64,000 nucleotides of DNA, taken from positions 124,001 to 188,000 of the forward strand of contig NZ_JABAOB010000004.1 in assembly GCF_012726295.1 (NCBI RefSeq). The letters run 5' to 3'. Source of the stretch: Chitinophaga sp. Ak27 (GTDB lineage: Bacteria; Bacteroidota; Bacteroidia; Chitinophagales; Chitinophagaceae). The first letter of the stretch is position 1. Every line of letters starts with the position of its first letter. Position numbers and translations under genes: made by a program. This document shows positions 17,929 to 27,084 of this stretch, piece by piece. The notes under the pieces are model-generated. The model had not been told where the DNA came from. It did not search any database and saw only the letters and a list, made by a program, of their open reading frames with translations.

Positions 17929-19537
17929 AAGCCTCCTGGCAAACGATATCATCGATAGGGGTATGCGGATTGTCCATGCAAAGCTCCATCAAGTGAATAA
18001 AATCTTCGAACAGGGTTACGATAGCCTCCCTGGTATAGATATTAATATCATAATGACACATAAATTCCAGCCCATTGGTATATAATTGCAGGTACATATC
18101 AATATCAAAATGACCGAATACGGTATGCTGATGATGCCTGGGTGAAAAGTCGGTTAATGCCTCATTAGGTAATGCAGGCAGCATATTCAGGTACATCGTA
18201 TTAATTGTATTGAACGGAATATCCATATCGTCCAATAACTTCGACATCGTATAATATTTGAAAGTAGAGGCAACCGTACTGCTGATCATCGCATCAGTAA
18301 GCAGATCATTAAAGTTACTACGTTCATTCACTCTACTGCGTATGAGGATTGTATTCACAAAACAGCCAATCAGTTTTTGCAGCACCGGCCTATCCCTGAT
18401 GGCTACCAACGAACCAATTACTACATCTTTTAAGTTTGTTTTTTTATAAACGAGTATATTTAACATACAGATCATTATCGGATAAATGGTAACAGATCTG
18501 TTTTTACACACTTCCTTCAGCTTCAGAAATTTGTCCCCCGATATAGTAAACCTATAGGATCTTGCGGCTGTTCTGCCAGCCTTATCTACTACTCCATAAA
18601 ATGCACTGACGGTCTCTTCTGAGTCATTTATCAGATAGGGTACTATTCTTCTCTTTAATGATTCCCTGTAAGAATAATCACTCAATTTAAACTTTCCATA
18701 GAAGGTTGATAGATTTTCGCCAGGAAACCTGCTATCGCTTTCCGAACACCAGTATTTCTGAAAATCTTTTTTAAGATCCTGGTTTTGAAGGTTGTTTTCC
18801 CAGGCTGAGAAATCTTTGTACTGCACTTCAGGTAATTCAATATTGACGTCTTTTTGCTGGGAAAGCGCAGAATAAATAGCTAAAAATTCTCTTCTGAAGA
18901 TTATCTTCGAAAAGCCATCAAAGATGGAATGGGATATATTGAACAGGATGAAGTTCCGATTATTGCCATCTGTTAAAACGGTAAAATAATAATAAGGCTC
19001 ATCTCCGTATTCGAAAATATAGTCGGTAGCCTTATCGGTATGTTCCTGGATAATTTTTAACTTCTCTTCTTCAGTGTGATGGCTGATGTCGACGATCGTA
19101 AGATGGGATGAAAGGGATACCTTGGGTAAAATCTTTTGTTTAACAGTAAGCGTCGTTGTGTCAAAAACAGCTACTGTTCTGAGTATTTCATGCTTGTCGA
19201 TAATTATTTTGCAGGTCTGCCTGAAAATATCTTCCTGAAAGTATGGAAGATCGTAGGTGATAATCACATTGAATGGTACATGTTTTTTCTCCAGGAAAAA
19301 ACCCGTCCAGAAGTGCTTTAATGCGGCAGACGGTTCATGCAGCTCCATTGACTGTATCGTCTGTATCGGTGTGTTGTATGGGCTCTTAGCCAGCCATGCC
19401 GACCAGGTACAGATGCTTGTCTTTTGTGATAGCAGCGTTTTACGTCTTTCTGTTTCATCGCTGGTCAGTGCGGGTGTTTCCAGCTGTGCGTCGATAAATT
19501 GGAGTACATTGTCAAGCTGCAGTTTTTCAAACGTCAT
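17927..19537 (-). CDS. Stand-alone NRPS condensation-domain protein
   Basis: A 536-aa protein consisting of an N-terminal segment of about 60 residues and one condensation domain. These domains form the amide bond between two carrier-bound groups. The active-site motif HHxxxDG appears as SHSIFDG: the second, catalytic His and the Asp-Gly are kept, and the first His is Ser. A latch-like region (VVIGSLVAIRDRP) and GCFVNTILIRSRV, the usual C-domain GCFVNTLPLR element, are present. It is on the strand opposite the main operon and converges on the permease across a strong terminator, with its own 300-base upstream region. It could act in trans on the NRPS carrier that ends without a release domain, or be an amide-forming tailoring enzyme. 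Confidence 0.88.
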   Translation of the reverse strand: MTFEKLQLDNVLQFIDAQLETPALTSDETERRKTLLSQKTSICTWSAWLAKSPYNTPIQTIQSMELHEPSAALKHFWTGFFLEKKHVPFNVIITYDLPYFQEDIFRQTCKIIIDKHEILRTVAVFDTTTLTVKQKILPKVSLSSHLTIVDISHHTEEEKLKIIQEHTDKATDYIFEYGDEPYYYFTVLTDGNNRNFILFNISHSIFDGFSKIIFRREFLAIYSALSQQKDVNIELPEVQYKDFSAWENNLQNQDLKKDFQKYWCSESDSRFPGENLSTFYGKFKLSDYSYRESLKRRIVPYLINDSEETVSAFYGVVDKAGRTAARSYRFTISGDKFLKLKEVCKNRSVTIYPIMICMLNILVYKKTNLKDVVIGSLVAIRDRPVLQKLIGCFVNTILIRSRVNERSNFNDLLTDAMISSTVASTFKYYTMSKLLDDMDIPFNTINTMYLNMLPALPNEALTDFSPRHHQHTVFGHFDIDMYLQLYTNGLEFMCHYDINIYTREAIVTLFEDFIHLMELCMDNPHTPIDDIVCQEA

Positions 19538-19743
19538 ATCGATGTGAATTTTGGGAGGTAATAAGTATTCCAGTTAATACCAATCTTTGTTGAGCGATTG
19601 GCATGGCATAAAAGTAATGTCTGATACTATTAGTAAAATATAACTTTTTGATTGAATAATAAAATTACAGTAGGATCATTTCCAAGGATAAACGAGAGGT
19701 CGTATAATGCCCCATATGACCTGTGAAAAAAGAAACTGCTTTC
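19538..19743. other. Upstream region of the condensation-domain gene
   Basis: An A+T-rich non-coding stretch that must hold the promoter of the minus-strand condensation-domain gene. I see no clear TAnnTTTG box on that strand. No other structure is evident up to the terminator of the next gene. Confidence 0.5.
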
Positions 19744-19790
19744 CTTTATAGATAAAGCCACTGGCATTGCCAGTGGCTTTATCTATAAAG
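19744..19790 (-). terminator. Intrinsic terminator of the phosphotransferase gene
   Basis: A perfect 22-bp inverted repeat (19744-19765 with 19769-19790) with a 3-base loop. It lies 48 bases after the stop of the minus-strand APH-family gene. The minus strand beyond it is T-rich. Confidence 0.88.
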
Positions 19791-19837
19791 GGCTAGCCGG
19801 CATTGGAAAAAGGGGAGAAGACTGGGGCACCAGGCGC

Positions 19838-20872
19838 TTATCTTACTGTAGGCATGATGTGACGCTTTAATAAAACCAGGGCATCCTCAAACCTCACTGT
19901 ACACATCTGTTGCACCGCCTCATTCATCAAGGCTTTGCCATACATTAACTGCCCTTCATAGGTGGCAAGCGATAGCGCCCCGGAGCCTAGCAGCGGACCC
20001 ACATCCTTCAGAAACACGCCTTCCATTTGCTGGTCATGCGCATAGTCTGCGGGTTTAGCCTGTGCGGCCAGTTGTAGCATCATGACAGCATAAATGATCC
20101 GGCTGATCTGGCGCATCACATAGAAGCGGGAAATATGGTAATCATTTACTTCGCCGAAATATGTTTTCAGAAACGCTGCCTCCTGTTCGGGACCATGAAT
20201 GAAAAAATTAGCTACACTGGCCAGGTCTAAGTACCGGTCATTTACAAACGCAGTGTCCCAGTCAATGATCCAGATAGCTGTCCCATCACACAAAATATTA
20301 GAAGGGTTCAGGTCATTATGACTGAATACCTTGTCGGTATCGTGCCAGGGATAAGACGCCTTTATTTCTTCATACCGTCTCAGGCATTCATCCGGCACAG
20401 GACCCGACAGGATATTATTACGACGGAATCCCGCCAGCAAATGATCCATTGTTTCCTGCAAATTGCCGCCGGGTACCGCGTAAGGTATCATGTGTATCTT
20501 CTTCACAGCCTCCGCCAGTTTCACGGCCAGTGCTTCGCCGCTGAAGAAGCTCCTGATCGGCTTATTTTCAATGAACTCACTGATGATGATGCCTGCTTCC
20601 TCATTTTTGTAATGCAGGGGCGGAGCAATGCCTGCTGCCGATGCCCGGGCTATTTTCTCAAATGGATCTGCACTGGTATAGGCATGCGGGATATCGAGTT
20701 TCATCACATAAGGACGGTTATCTGCGATGATCTTATATACAGAAGCGGCAGACAGTCCACCGGTCAGCAATATTGCTTCACTGATAACCGCACGGCCAAA
20801 TGCGTTTTCCAGGGCAGTGGTTACGGCAGGTACGCGATCGGCAGGAAATATGTTTGAATAATTCAATGACAT
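19838..20872 (-). CDS. APH/choline kinase-family phosphotransferase
   Basis: A 344-aa small-molecule kinase of the aminoglycoside phosphotransferase fold. Marks are an N-terminal lobe with LTGGLSAASVYKI and YVMKLD, the catalytic loop SHNDLNPSNIL (Brenner motif) near 195, and the metal-binding IIDWDTAF near 215. It acts in the cytoplasm. The family includes antibiotic kinases, choline/ethanolamine kinases and homoserine kinases, and the substrate cannot be read from motifs. It sits just outside the NRPS cluster with its own terminator, so a self-resistance role is possible but not shown. Confidence 0.85.
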   Translation of the reverse strand: MSLNYSNIFPADRVPAVTTALENAFGRAVISEAILLTGGLSAASVYKIIADNRPYVMKLDIPHAYTSADPFEKIARASAAGIAPPLHYKNEEAGIIISEFIENKPIRSFFSGEALAVKLAEAVKKIHMIPYAVPGGNLQETMDHLLAGFRRNNILSGPVPDECLRRYEEIKASYPWHDTDKVFSHNDLNPSNILCDGTAIWIIDWDTAFVNDRYLDLASVANFFIHGPEQEAAFLKTYFGEVNDYHISRFYVMRQISRIIYAVMMLQLAAQAKPADYAHDQQMEGVFLKDVGPLLGSGALSLATYEGQLMYGKALMNEAVQQMCTVRFEDALVLLKRHIMPTVR

Positions 20873-21064
20873 AGGGAAAAGTATTAAACTAATAAGGGCT
20901 TGGGCAATTTAACCATTGAGCAAATATAGAAGCATTTTATACCATTCTCCAAAAAGAATCACAGGGCATTCAGCCAAACATGTCATTGAAAACGTTGCCG
21001 AAAGTGTGTGTGACCGGGCAGTTTGTCTTATAGCTTACCGTTCTTTTCACTATTTTTACCTGCT

Positions 21065-21799
21065 ATGACGCTAAATACATCCAAAACTGTCCTCGTACTC
21101 GGCGCCAACTCCGATGTGGCAAAAGAAGCCATCTTATTGTATCTCGAACAAGGATGCCATGTAATAGCCGCGTCCCGCAGCACGGGGGAAATAACAGCGT
21201 TTATGGAAGCAAGGAAAGTTCCCGGCAACCGGCTCACCATCTGCTACTTTGATGCCACTGCCTTTGAAAGCCATAGTCAATTCTACGCCGGGTTGCCTGC
21301 CAAACCTCATATCGTTGTATATGCAGCAGGCTTCCAGGTTACCAACGAAGAGGCCCTGGTAAACTGGGAAGAGAGCTATCGCATGATGCAGGTGCACTAT
21401 GCAGGTGCAGTATCTATTATCAATCTCATTATAAAAGACAGCAACAACGATCACTTGGAGCGGATCATCGGGCTATCCTCCCTTTCGGGCGTGCGGGGAC
21501 GCAAAAGTAATTTTGTTTACGGTAGTACCAAAGCTGCATTCACGCAGTATCTCGCGGGACTGAGACAATATTTGTTTGCCAGGAAAGTAATTGTTAATGT
21601 GATTGTAGCTGGATATATCCGTAGTAAGATGACCGCCGGGCTAGACCTCCCGGAGTCTTTGTTAATGGAACCTTCTTTTATTGCCCGTGCAATTGTCAAT
21701 GCCGGTGGTAGCTTCACCATTGTTCCGGGCATTAAATGGAAGTTTATTCACCAGGTATTAAAGTATTTGCCTGAGAAGCTCGCCGCCAGGTTACCATAG
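21065..21799 (+). CDS. SDR family oxidoreductase
   Basis: A 244-aa short-chain dehydrogenase/reductase starting at ATG 21065; the in-frame start 42 bases upstream adds a hydrophobic lead not seen in the family. The cofactor motif is VLGANSDVAKEA, a variant of TGxxxGIG, and the catalytic set is a Ser in GLSSLSG with YGSTK (YxxxK) near 160. The C-terminus is also typical (VIVAGYIRSKMTAG, equivalent to the PG motif). It is a single gene with no operon partners, and its substrate is unknown. Confidence 0.88.
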   Translation: MTLNTSKTVLVLGANSDVAKEAILLYLEQGCHVIAASRSTGEITAFMEARKVPGNRLTICYFDATAFESHSQFYAGLPAKPHIVVYAAGFQVTNEEALVNWEESYRMMQVHYAGAVSIINLIIKDSNNDHLERIIGLSSLSGVRGRKSNFVYGSTKAAFTQYLAGLRQYLFARKVIVNVIVAGYIRSKMTAGLDLPESLLMEPSFIARAIVNAGGSFTIVPGIKWKFIHQVLKYLPEKLAARLP

Positions 21800-21849
21800 A
21801 TGTTACTTTAAAATGTGAATGGCCAGCAGCCGGATAGTGCATGATAGCT

Positions 21850-23052
21850 TTATGTATATAGTAAATAAGGCCGTATGTCTATTGACCAATCCTTCAACAA
21901 CACCTGCCGCTTTATCTCGTCGATAAAGTCAGGTAAGGCGGTTTCAAAAAGCGCTTCCGAATTCGATATGCCCGACAACAAATCAAGGTGCTTTGTGCCC
22001 GTGGGATTTACATGGGTAGGATAGGGAGCCCATTCGAAATTTGTGGGGTGTAGCGTTTTTATAATTTTAACAAGTAACCAGCCGGTAGCTACCGGACGAA
22101 AGGAAGTGGTATCTGCGACATGCAGCATTACGCCATTACATGGCATCCCGGCATATTTGCCCTCCACCGGCGTGAATACTATCGGCCGGGCATATACGTG
22201 GCCCGAGACGGCTGGTATCATGGCATTGAACAGCCGGGCAGTTTCATCGGCCAGCAGCCAGGGTGCGCCGGCTACACGAAAGGGGACAGCCGTTCCTCTG
22301 CCCTCACTGCAGTTGGTTGCTTCCAGGAAGCAAAGCCCCGGGTATAACAAGGCCGATTCAAAGGCTGGTATGGCTGGCGACAAAGGCACGAACGAGTGGC
22401 CCCAGTCGGTGTAGTACAGGTTCCGGCGCCAGTTAACACAGGGTATCACCTCCAGCTGGCAATTAATGCCCCGTGAGCGGTTGAAATAATGGGCCAGTTC
22501 TCCCAACGTACAACTATGCCTTACCGGTATCGACCAACGGCCGATAAAGCTACTGCAATGCACTTCATCCAGCATCGGACCTTCTGCCAGCGTTAAATCA
22601 CCCGACAAGGGGTTGGGCCGGTCGGCGATGATAAGAGGAAGATTAACGGAGGCGCAGATCTCCAGTACATGAGACATGGTCCATAGATAGATATAAAACC
22701 GGCTGCCTATATCGGGGATGTCAAATAATACGACGTCAATGTCAGCCAGGTCTGATGGGGACGGCGCCAGTTTATTGCCGTACAGACTGACCACCGGCAG
22801 CCGGGTAAGGGTATCGGTTACATTATCCATCGCATGGCCATCGGCGCCTGTAGTATCGAGACCATGTTCCGGGGAGAACAACTTTAGAATATTAAACCCC
22901 TGTTGTAGTAAAGCCACCCGTGATGGAACAAACTCGTGGGTAGTAGCCGCATGATTTGTGACCAGGGCAATGCGCTTGCTTTTCCAGGGCGGCTGTTGAG
23001 CCAAAAGACTATCGATGCCAAAAAGTAGCTTATGCATGAACGGAGCCGGCAT
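21850..23052 (-). CDS. namZ: DUF1343 family protein, exo-beta-N-acetylmuramidase NamZ-like
   Basis: A 400-aa member of DUF1343. Characterised members (NamZ) remove terminal N-acetylmuramic acid from peptidoglycan fragments. Signature pieces are KRIALVTNHAA, LFSPEHGLDTTGADG, DIDVVLFDIPDIGSRFYIYLWTM, NCSEGRGTAVPFRVAGAPW and the late YPTHVNPTGTKHLDLLSG. No clear signal peptide is seen, whereas many homologues are secreted, so this one is either cytoplasmic or starts differently; M6 (23037) is an alternative start. It diverges from the AraC gene at 23162. Confidence 0.9.
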   Translation of the reverse strand: MPAPFMHKLLFGIDSLLAQQPPWKSKRIALVTNHAATTHEFVPSRVALLQQGFNILKLFSPEHGLDTTGADGHAMDNVTDTLTRLPVVSLYGNKLAPSPSDLADIDVVLFDIPDIGSRFYIYLWTMSHVLEICASVNLPLIIADRPNPLSGDLTLAEGPMLDEVHCSSFIGRWSIPVRHSCTLGELAHYFNRSRGINCQLEVIPCVNWRRNLYYTDWGHSFVPLSPAIPAFESALLYPGLCFLEATNCSEGRGTAVPFRVAGAPWLLADETARLFNAMIPAVSGHVYARPIVFTPVEGKYAGMPCNGVMLHVADTTSFRPVATGWLLVKIIKTLHPTNFEWAPYPTHVNPTGTKHLDLLSGISNSEALFETALPDFIDEIKRQVLLKDWSIDIRPYLLYT

Positions 23053-23161
23053 TGGCTGTTGTTTGCTGCTATATTAAGCTTTTTTGGATAAGAAATAAGT
23101 TATTGGGTGAAAACGCCAGGCCAGGAAATTAATTTGTAAATTTGCAGCGATCCTATCTATA

Positions 23162-24037
23162 ATGAAACTATATGAGAGTTTGAAAGAAACATTATCCTTT
23201 TACGGTGTGCAGTGTAATGAGCCCTACTATATCTCTTCGGGAAATCCGATTTTCGAATTTCCGAAAAAAGCTTTCAGGATGGATTTTTACGCCTTTTGTA
23301 TTTGTGTATCCGGACAGGTAGAAGTCGAAATAGATAATCATAGCTATCATATAGGCCCCAACAGCTTTCTAATCTCCGCTCCATCTACTATTATCCGTAT
23401 TATCCGCTTCAGCAAAGACTTCAGGATGAAGCTTCTTTTCTTTGACAAAATCTTTTTACTCAAGAATATCGCTAACCCATTTTTTATTGAGCAATTATCT
23501 TTGTTCAGGAACGCAACGTTCAGTGTCATCAACCCTGGTGAGAAGCATTCTTCCCAGTTATTTGCCCAGCTGAATTATCTCCAGCAGCAAACGGGCCGGA
23601 CGGGGAGGTTTATGGAGGATATTATCAGGGTCATTATCATACAGCTGCTGCTTGAGGTAGCCACCCTCGTCGATAATGAAAAAGCAACGATGGCCGGCAA
23701 TATGCAGGACGCAAACAACCTTTTCTTTAAATTCACAAAACTTGTACGGGAGAACGCTCTGCATTATAAAGATGTACAATTTTATGCCGATAAGCTATTT
23801 ATTACGAACAAATACCTGATCAATATCGTTAAAAAGACAACCGGCAAAACGCCCCATGAAATTATAGATGAAGCCCTGCTCAAAGAAGTTTGCGTATTAC
23901 TGAATGATCCGGAGAAAACCATCTCCCAGATTGCAATGGATACCGGGTTTAGCTCAACATCCTCCTTTGGCCGCTTCTTTAAGAAATATGTTTCCATCTC
24001 TCCCCAGGAATACAGGAAACACCATTTGTTATCGTGA
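23162..24037 (+). CDS. AraC family transcriptional regulator
   Basis: A 291-aa regulator with an N-terminal cupin-like sensing domain (residues about 1-160) and a C-terminal pair of helix-turn-helix motifs. The first is near 215-235 (YADKLFITNKYLINIVKKTTGKTPHEII) and the second near 255-285 (ISQIAMDTGFSSTSSFGRFFKKYVSISPQEYR). It lies upstream of and parallel to the oleate hydratase gene, with three copies of an 8-base repeat in between, so it is the likely regulator of that unit. A candidate -7 box TAAATTTG lies at 23137-23144. Confidence 0.92.
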   Translation: MKLYESLKETLSFYGVQCNEPYYISSGNPIFEFPKKAFRMDFYAFCICVSGQVEVEIDNHSYHIGPNSFLISAPSTIIRIIRFSKDFRMKLLFFDKIFLLKNIANPFFIEQLSLFRNATFSVINPGEKHSSQLFAQLNYLQQQTGRTGRFMEDIIRVIIIQLLLEVATLVDNEKATMAGNMQDANNLFFKFTKLVRENALHYKDVQFYADKLFITNKYLINIVKKTTGKTPHEIIDEALLKEVCVLLNDPEKTISQIAMDTGFSSTSSFGRFFKKYVSISPQEYRKHHLLS

Positions 24038-24039
24038 AA

Positions 24040-24105
24040 GCGAATTTTCGTACAGGATTGGCGAATTTAGGGATATAAGCGAATTTGGGTATAAGTCTAC
24101 CTTTG
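24040..24105 (+). promoter_or_regulatory. Candidate AraC operator and -7 box before oleate hydratase
   Basis: Three direct copies of GCGAATTT start at 24040, 24061 and 24079 (spacings 21 and 18 bases), about two helical turns apart as expected for AraC-type sites. They are followed by TACCTTTG at 24098-24105, a fit to the Bacteroidota -7 consensus TAnnTTTG. No good -33 element is seen at the right distance, which suits an activator-dependent promoter. The box ends one base before ATG 24107, so that codon could not be in the transcript; this favours ATG 24131. Confidence 0.5.
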
Positions 24106-24130
24106 TATGGTTAATCAAAATGAGTCGAGC

Positions 24131-26080
24131 ATGAATAACATCACTTCAAAATTCGAAAATTTTATACAAGCTTCAGACATCTACGGAAAAGTTGATCATC
24201 AACCGGATGCCAGTAAGGAAACGCCCAGGAACACGCCCGAAAAATCAATGCCTTTCTCAGACCAGATTGGAAATTACCAACGGAATAAAGGTATCCCGGC
24301 CAGGTCTTATAAAAACAGTAAAGCGTATATTGTAGGCAGTGGCATTGGAGGATTGGCTACCGCTTATTACCTGATCCGCGATGGACATTTCCCAGCGGAA
24401 AACATCACATTCATAGAACAACTACCTATAGAGGGAGGTTCGCTGGATGGCGCTGGTAACGCCAAAGACGGATATATTATCCGTGGAGGCCGTGAAATGG
24501 ACTGTACCTATGAAAATCTCTGGGACCTTTTCCAGGATATTCCCGCCCTGGAAATGCCGCCTCCCTACAGCGTGCTGGACGAATACCGCCTGGTAAACGA
24601 CAATGACTCGAACTATTCAATCGCAAGATTAATACATGAACAGGGGAAAATAAAGGACTTCCGCAAATTCGGATTAAACAAAAAAGACCAGCTGGCACTG
24701 ATAAAACTGCTGCTGAAGAAGAAGGAAGAGCTGGATGACATCACCATTGAAGCGTATTTTGGCAAGAGCTTCCTGGAAAGCAACTTCTGGACATTCTGGC
24801 GTACCATGTTTGCGTTCGAAAACTGGCATAGCCTGCTGGAGTTTAAGCTGTATATGCACCGCTTCCTTCACGCGATAGACGGACTACATGACCTTTCTTC
24901 CCTTATTTTTCCGAAATATAACCAGTATGACTCCTTTGTTACCCCTTTGGGGAGATGGTTGAAGGAAAAAGGTGTGAAGATCCGGTTCGATGCCCTCGTA
25001 AAAGACCTGGATATGCTTATCAATGCCGAAGGTAAAGTAGTGAAGGGGATTATTACAGAGCAGGAGGGGAAAGAAGTAATTATCCCGGTTACTACAGATG
25101 ACTATGTGATCGTTACTACGGGTTCAATGACCGAGGATACATCTTATGGCAATAATAACACGGCGCCGGTATTGGCAGTAGATAACAGCACCAGCGGCCA
25201 GAGTGCAGGGTGGAAATTGTGGAAGAACCTGGCCGCCAAATCCCCCGTTTTCGGTAAACCGGAAAAATTTTGTTCCAATATTGAAAAGTCATCCTGGGAA
25301 TCGGTAACCTTAACCTGCAGGCCTTCTGCCCTGGTCGAGAAATTAAAGACATACGCCGTAAATGATCCATATTCCGGCAAGACTGTTACAGGAGGTATTA
25401 TTACTATAACCGATTCCAACTGGCTGATGAGTTTTACTTGCAACCGCCAGCCACACTTTCCCACGCAGCCAGGCGACGTGCTGGTGCTTTGGGTGTATGC
25501 GCTGTTTATGGATAAGGAGGGAAACTATATTAGAAAGACAATGCCCGCCTGCACCGGAAACGAGATCCTTGCGGAATTATGCTATCACCTCGGCATTGTA
25601 GAACAGTTGGATAATGTAGTAACAAATACCATCGTCCATACGGCCTATATGCCTTACATCACGTCGATGTTTATGCCCAGGGCTAAGGGCGATCGTCCGC
25701 AGGTGGTTCCGGAGGGGTGCAGTAACCTTGCTTTGATTGGACAGTTTGTAGAAACCAATAATGATGTGGTATTTACGATGGAGAGCTCTGTACGAACTGC
25801 ACGCGTTGCCGTATATACCTTGCTGAATCTGAACAAACAGGTGCCAGACATCAACCCGTTGCAATATGATATCCGTCATTTGTTGAAGGCCACCAAAACA
25901 CTAAACGATAATCAGCCGTTTTTAGGCGAAGGTTTGTTACGGAGAGTATTGAAGGGCACCTATTTCGAACATGTTTTGCCGGCAGGCGCCAATGGGCACC
26001 CACACGAAGAAGAAAAGGAATCTTTCCTGGCAGAGCAATTCGGAAAGTTTAAAGAATGGGTGGCAAGTTTTAAGAACTAA
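24131..26080 (+). CDS. ohyA: Oleate hydratase
   Basis: A 649-aa FAD-dependent fatty acid double-bond hydratase, which turns oleic acid into 10-hydroxystearic acid. The Rossmann motif is IVGSGIGGLATAYYLI near 70, GGSLDGAGN follows, and GGREM carries the glutamate that activates water (about 120). ENLWDLFQDIPALEMP, DSFVTPLGRWL and YITSMFMPR are family hallmarks, and the length is normal. I chose ATG 24131 (MNNITSKFE) because a candidate -7 box abuts ATG 24107 and because homologues begin similarly. It is probably an operon with the 3-hydroxyacyl-CoA dehydrogenase that starts 28 bases later. Roles in unsaturated fatty acid detoxification are known for the family. Confidence 0.96.
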   Translation: MNNITSKFENFIQASDIYGKVDHQPDASKETPRNTPEKSMPFSDQIGNYQRNKGIPARSYKNSKAYIVGSGIGGLATAYYLIRDGHFPAENITFIEQLPIEGGSLDGAGNAKDGYIIRGGREMDCTYENLWDLFQDIPALEMPPPYSVLDEYRLVNDNDSNYSIARLIHEQGKIKDFRKFGLNKKDQLALIKLLLKKKEELDDITIEAYFGKSFLESNFWTFWRTMFAFENWHSLLEFKLYMHRFLHAIDGLHDLSSLIFPKYNQYDSFVTPLGRWLKEKGVKIRFDALVKDLDMLINAEGKVVKGIITEQEGKEVIIPVTTDDYVIVTTGSMTEDTSYGNNNTAPVLAVDNSTSGQSAGWKLWKNLAAKSPVFGKPEKFCSNIEKSSWESVTLTCRPSALVEKLKTYAVNDPYSGKTVTGGIITITDSNWLMSFTCNRQPHFPTQPGDVLVLWVYALFMDKEGNYIRKTMPACTGNEILAELCYHLGIVEQLDNVVTNTIVHTAYMPYITSMFMPRAKGDRPQVVPEGCSNLALIGQFVETNNDVVFTMESSVRTARVAVYTLLNLNKQVPDINPLQYDIRHLLKATKTLNDNQPFLGEGLLRRVLKGTYFEHVLPAGANGHPHEEEKESFLAEQFGKFKEWVASFKN

Positions 26081-26108
26081 CAGATATCAATTTAAAATTA
26101 TAAGGTTT

Positions 26109-27005
26109 ATGAATTTCAAAAATATTACCATAGCAGGAAGCGGTGTTTTGGGATATCAAATAGCTTTCCAATCTGCATTCCATGGATTTGACGTAACCGT
26201 GTACGATATTAACGACGACATCCTGGAGAAAGCAAAAGCTAAATTCAGGACAATGAGCGAAGTGTTCAAAACAGACCTGGGGGCTTCACAGGCACAATTA
26301 GACGCCGCATATCAGCATCTCCATTATAGCGCTGACCTGGCCGTGGCGGTAAAAGATGCCGACTTACTTATCGAAGCCGTGCCGGAGAATCCTCAGATCA
26401 AGATCGATTTCTATCAAAAACTTTCAAAGGTAGCCCCAGCCAAGACAATATTTGCTACTAACTCCTCCACCTTGTTGCCGAGTCAGTTTGCAGAAGCAAC
26501 AGGCCGGCCGGAGAAATTTGCAGCGCTTCATTTCGCTAATAATATCTGGAAACAAAATACAGCTGAAGTAATGGGGCATGCCCGCACAGATAAGACGGTG
26601 TTCGATGATTTGGTGCAGTTTGCAACGGCTATCGGTATGGTGGCTTTACCGCTTCATAAAGAACAGCCCGGGTATATTCTTAACTCGCTGCTGGTTCCCT
26701 TGTTGAGTGCGGCTACCAATTTATTGGTAGGAGAGGTAGCTGATGCTGCCACGATAGATAAAACGTGGATGATTGCAACCGGTGCGCCAATGGGTCCCTT
26801 CGCTATTCTTGATGTTGTGGGCATCACAACCGCCTACAATATCAATAAAATGATTGCTGAGAAAACACAGGATCCTTTAAAATTGAAAACAGTTGAGTAC
26901 CTGAAAACACAATTTATTGATAAGAATAAGCTGGGGGTTGCCACGGGAGAAGGATTTTATACATATCCCCATCCTGCATACCAGGATAAGGATTTTCTAA
27001 AATAG
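26109..27005 (+). CDS. 3-hydroxyacyl-CoA dehydrogenase
   Basis: A 298-aa NAD-dependent 3-hydroxyacyl/3-hydroxybutyryl-CoA dehydrogenase. The N-terminal motif ITIAGSGVLGYQIAFQSA binds NAD. The catalytic His is in ALHFANNIW and the paired Glu in AEVMGH, with TNSSTLLPSQFA before them. The C-terminal helical domain contains GPFAILDVVGI. Start ATG 26109 is 28 bases after the oleate hydratase stop; the frame is open upstream but that part overlaps the hydratase gene. It probably works with the hydratase in fatty-acid breakdown. Confidence 0.92.
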   Translation: MNFKNITIAGSGVLGYQIAFQSAFHGFDVTVYDINDDILEKAKAKFRTMSEVFKTDLGASQAQLDAAYQHLHYSADLAVAVKDADLLIEAVPENPQIKIDFYQKLSKVAPAKTIFATNSSTLLPSQFAEATGRPEKFAALHFANNIWKQNTAEVMGHARTDKTVFDDLVQFATAIGMVALPLHKEQPGYILNSLLVPLLSAATNLLVGEVADAATIDKTWMIATGAPMGPFAILDVVGITTAYNINKMIAEKTQDPLKLKTVEYLKTQFIDKNKLGVATGEGFYTYPHPAYQDKDFLK

Positions 27006-27035
27006 CAGGAAAATTTACTTTCCATAAGGTTTATG

Positions 27036-27070
27036 AAGCGTGATGCCATTCGAAAGAATGTATCACGCTT
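27036..27070 (+). terminator. Intrinsic terminator after the hydroxyacyl-CoA dehydrogenase gene
   Basis: A hairpin pairing AAGCGTGA with TCACGCTT and CATTC with GAATG, with a GAAA loop and one small internal bulge. It is followed by a T/A-rich tract. The sequence is closely related to the terminator at 34988-35024. Confidence 0.82.
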
Positions 27071-27084
27071 TAAAATTTATTGGG

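Noticed and set aside
24040..24086. Three GCGAATTT copies considered as a short CRISPR-like array
   Set aside because: Repeats are only 8 bases with 10-13 base gaps, and no cas genes are present; a regulator-binding array fits better.
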